NCBI RefSeq assembly: GCF_041814905.1
Contig: NZ_JBGXYA010000040.1
Location: 1 to 64,000, forward strand
DNA from: Glaesserella sp041814905
GTDB lineage: Bacteria > Pseudomonadota > Gammaproteobacteria > Enterobacterales > Pasteurellaceae
Reading direction: 5' to 3'
Length of the DNA stretch: 64,000 nucleotides
Under the pieces are notes generated by a model that did not search any database, was not told the DNA's origin, and saw only the letters and a list, made by a program, of their open reading frames with translations. Position numbers and translations under genes: made by a program. Of this stretch, positions 58,647 through 64,000 are shown piece by piece. Numbering within the stretch: the first letter of the stretch is position 1; every line of letters starts with the position of its first letter.

Positions 58647-60074
58647 TCAGAGTGATTGAATTTTCTTGATCACATTGGTTGTAGAGCAACCGTTTTCAAA
58701 ATTCAATACACGAACTTCGCCACCGTTTTCCCAAACTTCTTGACTACCGGCGATCTCCTCCGGTTTATAGTCTCCGCCTTTTACAAGGAGATCCGGTAAA
58801 ATCTCACCAATCAGTCTTTGTGGCGTATCTTCTTCAAATGGCACAACCCAATCGACGGACGCTAATCCGGCAAGTACTGCCATACGAGCATCAAGATCGT
58901 TAATCGGACGGGATTCCCCTTTCAAACGTTTGACGGAATCATCGGTGTTGACCGCGACAATCAGGCGATCGCCGAGTTTGCGTGCATTTTCCAGATAGGA
59001 TACGTGCCCCGGGTGTAAAATATCAAAACAGCCGTTGGTCATCACGATACGCTCACCGCGCTGTTTAGCTTGTTTTACAATGGTTTTTAAAAGTTCTTCG
59101 GGAATAACGCCAAAACCGGTTTCGGTACGCTGATGAATCGCTTGCTCTAATTCACTTGGAGTGACGGTGGATGTACCCAATTTGCCGACAACGATGCCCG
59201 CGGCGGCATTGGCTAAATAACAAGCTTCTTCAAGAGGGCGACCATCAGCAATCGCGGTTGCCAACACACTGATTACTGTATCTCCTGCACCGGTGACATC
59301 ATAAACTTCTTTCGCTTGAGTCGCTAAATGGAATACAGGCTGATTCGGGCGTAATAACGTCATTCCTTTTTCAGAACGGGTGACTAATAAGGCAGATAAA
59401 TCATAATCTGCAATCATTTTTAACCCTTTAGCCGTGATATCTTCATCGTCTTTGCAAACACCGGCAACAGCCTCAAATTCCGACATATTCGGTGTCAGTA
59501 ATGTTGCGCCACGGTAGCGTTCAAAATCGGTTCCTTTCGGGTCGATCAAAACCGGAATGTTTGCTTTACGGGCGATTTGAATCATTTGTTGTACGGAATT
59601 TAATGTGCCTTTGCCGTAGTCAGACAAAATTAATGCGCCATAGGAGGCAATTTCTGCTTCTAACTTCACGAGCAGCGCTTGGCTGTCCACATTATGAAAC
59701 CCTTCCTCAAAATCTAAACGTAATAATTGTTGATGGCGGGAAAGAATACGCAATTTAGTAATGGTCGGATGGGTTTCCACAGCAACACAATGGTTTTTAA
59801 TATTGTGAGAGTTGAGTAATTTATCTAAAGCATTACCGGCATCATCTTGCCCGATTAAACCGTGCAAGGTAACCGGTACGTTTAGGCTGGCAATATTCAT
59901 TGCTACGTTGGCGGCACCGCCTGCGCGTTCTTCAATATCCTGTACTTTCACCACCGGTACGGGCGCTTCAGGCGAAATGCGGTTTGTTGAGCCGAACCAG
60001 TAGCGGTCCAGCATCACATCACCGAGAACAAGCACATTGGCGTGGTTAAATTGAGGAGAATATTGCATCATCAT
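58647..60074 (-). CDS. hldE: bifunctional heptose-7-phosphate kinase / heptose-1-phosphate adenylyltransferase
   Basis: HldE makes ADP-heptose for the LOS inner core. The 475-residue protein has the ribokinase-fold kinase domain (about 1-320; GDVMLDRYWFG, AGGAANVAMN, catalytic VTGAGDT at 260-266) and the nucleotidyltransferase domain (about 340-475; TNGCFDILHPGH, 346-357, and a C-terminal CSTTNVIKKI). The first of three consecutive ATG codons is chosen because AGAGG lies six bases before it. It starts nine bases after der and is probably cotranscribed with it. It would supply the substrate for heptosyltransferases. Confidence 0.97.
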   Translation of the reverse strand: MMMQYSPQFNHANVLVLGDVMLDRYWFGSTNRISPEAPVPVVKVQDIEERAGGAANVAMNIASLNVPVTLHGLIGQDDAGNALDKLLNSHNIKNHCVAVETHPTITKLRILSRHQQLLRLDFEEGFHNVDSQALLVKLEAEIASYGALILSDYGKGTLNSVQQMIQIARKANIPVLIDPKGTDFERYRGATLLTPNMSEFEAVAGVCKDDEDITAKGLKMIADYDLSALLVTRSEKGMTLLRPNQPVFHLATQAKEVYDVTGAGDTVISVLATAIADGRPLEEACYLANAAAGIVVGKLGTSTVTPSELEQAIHQRTETGFGVIPEELLKTIVKQAKQRGERIVMTNGCFDILHPGHVSYLENARKLGDRLIVAVNTDDSVKRLKGESRPINDLDARMAVLAGLASVDWVVPFEEDTPQRLIGEILPDLLVKGGDYKPEEIAGSQEVWENGGEVRVLNFENGCSTTNVIKKIQSL

Positions 60075-60083
60075 AATGAACCT

Positions 60084-61598
60084 CTATCTTTTATTTTTCT
60101 TAATAAATTTCATTAAACGTTTACGTTTACGTAATTGACCCGGCGTCAGTTTATTTCGTTTACCGGCAAACGGGTTGTTCCCTTCTTGGAATAAAATACG
60201 AATCGGTGAACCGATAATTTTTAAACTTTTACGGTAGTAATTTGATAGATAACGTTTGTATGAATCCGGCAGTTTTTCGATTTGGTTACCGTGGATAACA
60301 ATAATCGGCGGATTATAACCACCCGGATGAGCATATTTCAGTTTTACGCGACGGCCGTTTACCAATGGCGGTTGATGTTCGTCCGTTGCCATTTGTAAAA
60401 TACGGGTGAGCATCGATGTCGTCATTTTTTTAGTCGCACATTGGTAGGCTTCTTGAATTGAACTAAAAAGGTTTCCTACACCGCTGCCGTGCAACGCGGA
60501 AATAAAGTGTACTCTGGCAAAGTCAATAAAATCCAAACGGCGGTCAAGTTCGGATTTGATTTGATCTTTGACATCCTGCGATAAACCGTCCCACTTATTT
60601 ACCACGATTACTAATGATTTTCCGGCATTTAAAATAAAACCGAGCAGGGAAAGATCTTGATCGGATATTCCGTCTCTGGCATCAATAGTCAATAACACCA
60701 CATTAGCGTCTTGAATCGCTTGCAATGTTTTGATTACTGAGAATTTTTCTACCGCCAGATGGACTTTGCCGCGCTTACGCACGCCGGCGGTATCGATGAT
60801 GGTATAATCTTGACCGTCCCGTTCCATTGGGATGTAGATAGAATCGCGGGTGGTTCCCGGCATATCGAATACCACGACCCGCTCTTCACCTAAAATACGG
60901 TTGGTTAGGGTGGATTTTCCTACGTTCGGGCGACCGACAATCGCAATTTTGATATTTTTGTCGTCAATCGTGTCATTTTCTTCGTTCAGCGCTTCATCGA
61001 GCAGAGCTGTATCTTCTTCATTATCGAAATCGAAATCGCTTTCCCATTCGTCTTGTTCGGTATTTGCAAAATTTTCATCGAAACCGACCGCTTGTTCTTC
61101 GAATTTGTCGGCTAAAGGAGCTAAAACTTGTTCCATGAGTTGCGTTACACCTCGACCTTGAGCCGCGGCAATCGCTTCCACGTCGCCTAAACCTAATTGA
61201 TAGAACTCGGCAATGTGTGAATCGGCATCAATTCCGTCTGTTTTGTTGGCAACCACAACAGTGGTTTTATCGCGTTGGCGTAAATATTGCGCAATGCCGA
61301 TATCTGCCGGTAATAAGCCGGCTCGGGCATCAACTATAAACAGCACAACGTCCGCTTCATCGATTGCAAGGAGCGATTGCTCCGCCATTTTCTCTTCGAC
61401 ACCTTCTTCTGAACCGTCAATACCGCCGGTATCAATCACAATAAAATCATGCCCGGCAATATTCGCATGGCCGTATTTACGGTCACGGGTTAAGCCGGGA
61501 AAGTCAGCGACAAGCGCATCTCGGGTGCGGGTTAAGCGGTTAAATAACGTGGATTTTCCCACGTTCGGTCTGCCCACAAGGGCAACAACAGGAGTCAT
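60084..61598 (-). CDS. der: ribosome biogenesis GTPase Der (EngA)
   Basis: Der is a double-GTPase needed for 50S assembly. The ATG at 61598 (MTPVVALVGRPNVGKS), behind GAGGTT, gives 504 residues; a frame extension of 36 codons upstream is not conserved. The two G domains have GRPNVGKS at 9-16 and 222-229, DTGG and DTAG switch II motifs, NKTD and NKWD specificity motifs, and a C-terminal KH-like domain. The acidic linker between them (about 163-215) contains EQAVGFDENFAN (168-179), written by an uptake sequence at 61086-61095. Confidence 0.97.
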   Translation of the reverse strand: MTPVVALVGRPNVGKSTLFNRLTRTRDALVADFPGLTRDRKYGHANIAGHDFIVIDTGGIDGSEEGVEEKMAEQSLLAIDEADVVLFIVDARAGLLPADIGIAQYLRQRDKTTVVVANKTDGIDADSHIAEFYQLGLGDVEAIAAAQGRGVTQLMEQVLAPLADKFEEQAVGFDENFANTEQDEWESDFDFDNEEDTALLDEALNEENDTIDDKNIKIAIVGRPNVGKSTLTNRILGEERVVVFDMPGTTRDSIYIPMERDGQDYTIIDTAGVRKRGKVHLAVEKFSVIKTLQAIQDANVVLLTIDARDGISDQDLSLLGFILNAGKSLVIVVNKWDGLSQDVKDQIKSELDRRLDFIDFARVHFISALHGSGVGNLFSSIQEAYQCATKKMTTSMLTRILQMATDEHQPPLVNGRRVKLKYAHPGGYNPPIIVIHGNQIEKLPDSYKRYLSNYYRKSLKIIGSPIRILFQEGNNPFAGKRNKLTPGQLRKRKRLMKFIKKNKR

Positions 61599-61692
61599 AT
61601 AAACCTCAATTATTATTCGATAATTTGCAAGCATTATGCAAAATGGCGACATTATAGCGTAAATTGCGGGAAAGCGGATAAAGTAAAAAAAC

Positions 61693-61717
61693 AAACTCAC
61701 CGACAAGCGGTGAGTTT
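61693..61717 (-). terminator. hemA terminator whose loop and stem contain an uptake sequence
   Basis: AAACTCACC pairs with GGTGAGTTT around GACAAGC. On the minus strand a run of seven T follows. The uptake core ACAAGCGGT (61703-61711) spans the loop and one arm. The hairpin begins about 19 bases after the hemA stop. Confidence 0.85.
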
Positions 61718-61735
61718 TGAAAGAAAATTTGCAAA

Positions 61736-63043
61736 TTATTCTTCGATTTTTAATGCTTGGGAGAAGCTCTGTAGTCCCTTCACGTTACCGTGTTTTGCCA
61801 TCGCTTGCAGAGCTTGGGTCGGTGCGTGTAGTAATTGGTTGGTAAGTTTGTAGCTCAATTCGTTCAATACTTTTTCACTGTCTTGCCCTTGTTGAATTGC
61901 GCTTAATGCTTTTTCAAGCAAATCCAGCCGAATCGATTCGGCGTTTTGGCGATAATGTTTGATCAAATTGCTGGATTGCTGCTGTTTCAACCAAGCAAAA
62001 AAGTCTTTCGCCTCTTCATCGACAATTTCTTTTGCTTGCTCGGCCGCTTGCTGACGTTGCGCTAGGTTTTGCTGAATGATATTTTGCAAATCATCTACAC
62101 TATAAGCATAAACGCTGTCTAATTCACCCGCGGTTTCTTCAATATCGCGCGGTACGGCAATATCAATGAGTAACATGGGATCGAAACGGCGTTGTTTTTG
62201 TGCATTTTCAATCATCTCTTTGGTTATCAGTACTTCAGGGCTACCGGTAGAACTTATCACCACATCTGCTTGATTTAACCCCACTTGTAAGGCACTTAAA
62301 GAGAGAATTTGAATCGGTGCATTTAGCCGTTCCGCCAACATCTCGGCCCGAATATGGGTACGATTGGCTACCATGATATTTTGGGCACCGTGTTGAATTA
62401 AATAACGGGCAACCAGCTCAATCGTTTCGCCGGCTCCGATTAACAAAAAGCGCAATTTATGGAAACTGTCAAAAATTTGGCGGGCTAAACCGCATGCCGC
62501 ATAAGCAACGGAAACTGCACTGCTGCCAATTTCCGTTTCAGAGCGTACGCGTTTGGCGGCGGCAAAGGTTTTTTGAAACAGACGTGACAGATTCGTGGAG
62601 ATGTGCCCGCCTTGTGATTGGTAAAAGCTTTCGCTGTCTTGATAAGCCTGTTTAACTTGCCCGAGAATTTGTGGTTCGCCCAAGATTAAGGAATCCAAAC
62701 CGCACGCAACACGCATTAAATGGCGGGTGGCATCCATATTTTGTTTGAAGTAAAGACATTCGCGCAGTTCGCTCTGTTTTAATTGGTGAATTTGTGCAAA
62801 CCAATTAAAACAGCGTTCGCGCCAAGCAATATTATCAGGATGATCTTCTTGCGGTGGAATATCCGCTTGATGAAAGTAGAGTTCGGTACGATTGCACGTG
62901 GAGAGAATCACAACACTTTCTGCGAGCTGTTGCTGGCTGATTTGCTCAAAAGCAAGTTGACGTTTGTCTTCGACAAACGCCACTTTTTCACGCAAATTGA
63001 CCGATGCAGTCTTATGATTGATGCCTAACGCTAGAATTGTCAT
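61736..63043 (-). CDS. hemA: glutamyl-tRNA reductase
   Basis: HemA reduces glutamyl-tRNA to glutamate-1-semialdehyde, the first step of C5 heme synthesis. The ATG at 63043 (MTILALGINHKTASV) gives 435 residues; the longer frame to 63130 lacks conservation. The catalytic Cys50 lies in STCNRTE (48-54). The NADPH-binding domain has GAGETIELVARYL, and the C-terminal dimerisation helix is present. It is divergent from relA. Confidence 0.97.
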   Translation of the reverse strand: MTILALGINHKTASVNLREKVAFVEDKRQLAFEQISQQQLAESVVILSTCNRTELYFHQADIPPQEDHPDNIAWRERCFNWFAQIHQLKQSELRECLYFKQNMDATRHLMRVACGLDSLILGEPQILGQVKQAYQDSESFYQSQGGHISTNLSRLFQKTFAAAKRVRSETEIGSSAVSVAYAACGLARQIFDSFHKLRFLLIGAGETIELVARYLIQHGAQNIMVANRTHIRAEMLAERLNAPIQILSLSALQVGLNQADVVISSTGSPEVLITKEMIENAQKQRRFDPMLLIDIAVPRDIEETAGELDSVYAYSVDDLQNIIQQNLAQRQQAAEQAKEIVDEEAKDFFAWLKQQQSSNLIKHYRQNAESIRLDLLEKALSAIQQGQDSEKVLNELSYKLTNQLLHAPTQALQAMAKHGNVKGLQSFSQALKIEE

Positions 63044-63351
63044 TACTACCCACGAAACAAAAAATAAGGATGATTTGATTCCATCCTCTAAAGTCCGACG
63101 CATTCTAATAAATCCGTAAAATCTGTGCAAACAATTGTCATAATAGGTTTGATTTATAACAAACGGCTAACAAAATCATAACGCTTTTTCAGCTAAAGCT
63201 GGGTGATTTATCGCCATTGAACCGTGTAAATTTCTGCAAAATGCCAAAATAAACCAAAATTTGGAGTGAATTGAGATATAATACTTCACTTAAAATTTTA
63301 AAGTGTCAAATTTGTCAAGATTCCCTTTCTACTTTGTATTCAGGAGGACTT
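63044..63351. other. divergent control region of hemA and relA
   Basis: The 308-base gap holds the promoters of both genes. Toward hemA, a TATAAA-like -10 with a weak TTATGA -35 can be read on the minus strand near 63160-63190. Toward relA, TATAAT occurs near 63277 without a good -35. A small CAGCT-AA-AGCTG hairpin is near 63190. No coding potential was seen. Confidence 0.45.
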
Positions 63352-64000
63352 ATGGTCGCGATTCGTCGTTCACACCTGCTCGAGCCTAGTAACTTTGAGC
63401 TGGCTAGTTGGAGTGCCGCTTTACAAATGTCGCCGATTTCCTTTGAAGAACTGCTGAATGCGTGGCGATACGCTCAAGAAAAGATTGATACGGACCAATT
63501 CCATTTAATGTGGTATGGCATTGAAATGGTCGAAATTTTACACGGCTTGAATATGGATGATGATAGCCTTGTTGCCGCATTGCTTTTCCCTCTCGTAAAA
63601 CAAAATCTTATTGATTTAGCTCAGGTTAAAGAAGGTTTTGGCAATGATGTCAAAAACTTAGTGAAAGGTGTGCTGGAAATGGATTATGTCCGCCAATTAA
63701 ACTCCAGTAATGCCTCCGATCTGCAAATAGATAATATTCGTCGTATGTTGCTGGCGATGGTAGATGATTTTCGTTGTGTGGTCATTAAGCTTGCCGAACG
63801 CATTGTCTATTTACGCGATGTCGACCGCCGTAGTGAAGAAGATTTAGTGCTGGCGGCGAAAGAGTGTTCGCATATTTATGCGCCTTTGGCAAACCGCTTG
63901 GGGATCGGACAGTTGAAATGGGAATTGGAAGATTATTGCTTCCGCGCATTGCATCCGAAAGAGTATCGCCAAATTGCCAAATTCGATTTAGCCGAGCGTC
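63352..64000 (+). CDS. relA: (p)ppGpp synthetase RelA, 5' part
   Basis: RelA makes pppGpp from GTP and ATP when uncharged tRNA enters the ribosome. The ATG at 63352 follows a perfect AGGAGG ribosome site. The 216 codons in the window read MVAIRRSHLLEPSNFEL... and cover the N-terminal degenerate hydrolase domain, with MVDDFRCVVIKLAERIVYLRD and CSHIYAPLANRLGIGQLKWELEDYCFR. The His-Asp pair needed for ppGpp hydrolysis in SpoT is not seen (LLFPLVKQ in its place), which marks it as RelA. The gene continues beyond the right edge. Confidence 0.96.
   Translation, partial: MVAIRRSHLLEPSNFELASWSAALQMSPISFEELLNAWRYAQEKIDTDQFHLMWYGIEMVEILHGLNMDDDSLVAALLFPLVKQNLIDLAQVKEGFGNDVKNLVKGVLEMDYVRQLNSSNASDLQIDNIRRMLLAMVDDFRCVVIKLAERIVYLRDVDRRSEEDLVLAAKECSHIYAPLANRLGIGQLKWELEDYCFRALHPKEYRQIAKFDLAER

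Noticed and set aside
1..64000. tRNA, rRNA, CRISPR array, insertion sequence or prophage
   Set aside because: I looked for CCA-ended cloverleaf candidates, regularly spaced direct repeats, transposase motifs and phage genes and saw none. A dedicated search could still find a small RNA.

Overview
The window is chromosomal DNA of a Pasteurellaceae gammaproteobacterium. The main evidence is a dense scatter of the nine-base DNA-uptake core ACAAGCGGT and its complement, often followed by an AT tail ending in TTTGCAAA. This is the uptake dialect of the Actinobacillus pleuropneumoniae / Mannheimia / H. ducreyi / Glaesserella branch, not the AAGTGCGGT dialect of H. influenzae. The protein families (potABC, purT, tolQRAB-pal, hemCDXY, cydABX, RelA, a short SurA with one parvulin domain) and a moderate-to-low G+C content agree. 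The species cannot be fixed from the sequence alone. No rRNA, tRNA, prophage, transposase or CRISPR array was seen.

Layout. 0-6.3 kb, mostly minus strand: ruvAB with a LexA-like box, the spermidine/putrescine ABC genes potABC without potD, rnt and gloA. 6.3-10.8 kb, plus: a polytopic membrane protein, the AsmA-like lipid-transport gene ydbH, the ynbE lipoprotein and a Cys-rich secreted protein. 10.8-15.7 kb, minus: purT with a near-perfect PurR operator, a 200-bp MITE-like inverted repeat, tex and an EamA-type transporter. 15.7-25.4 kb, plus: an HI0933-type flavoprotein, an unusual two-gene cassette (17.1-19.8 kb), recN with two LexA boxes, mutH, a TerC-family protein, nagZ and rlmC. 25.4-30.0 kb, minus: an alanine/glycine:cation symporter behind a tandem glycine riboswitch, and adhE. 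30.2-34.6 kb: hemC-hemD-hemX-hemY. 35.4-43.4 kb: cydA-cydB-cydX-ybgE, then ybgC-tolQ-tolR-tolA-tolB-pal. 43.6-49.1 kb: djlA, a yjdF-type gene, dusC, ycjF, lemA and two TPM-domain genes. 49.2-54.2 kb: upp, ilvY, three AT-rich glycosyltransferase-type genes and rpmE. 54.5-64 kb: tkt, then rsmA, surA, hldE, der and hemA on the minus strand, and the 5' part of relA running off the right edge.

How the genes work together. Most of the window is housekeeping: DNA repair (ruvAB, recN, mutH), envelope integrity (tol-pal, ydbH-ynbE, surA, hldE, glycosyltransferases), heme synthesis (hemA, hemCDXY) feeding the cytochrome bd oxidase, fermentation (adhE), translation and RNA modification (rlmC, dusC, rsmA, rpmE, der), and nucleotide salvage or synthesis (purT, upp). 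Several genes carry recognisable control sites (LexA, PurR, FNR, glycine riboswitch).

The most unusual locus is at 17.1-19.8 kb. A 252-residue protein with a possible CrtC-like/lipocalin-like pattern is translationally coupled to a 645-residue membrane protein that joins an isoprenylcysteine-methyltransferase-like domain, a PAP2-type lipid phosphatase/phosphotransferase domain and an Lgt-like diacylglyceryltransferase domain in one chain. It looks like an undescribed lipid-modifying cassette. It appears richer in G+C than its neighbours and carries uptake words of the other Pasteurellaceae dialect, which hints at transfer. A second theme is that uptake sequences have been put to use as terminator hairpins, inside a riboswitch aptamer, as a lipoprotein lipobox and as protein linker peptides.
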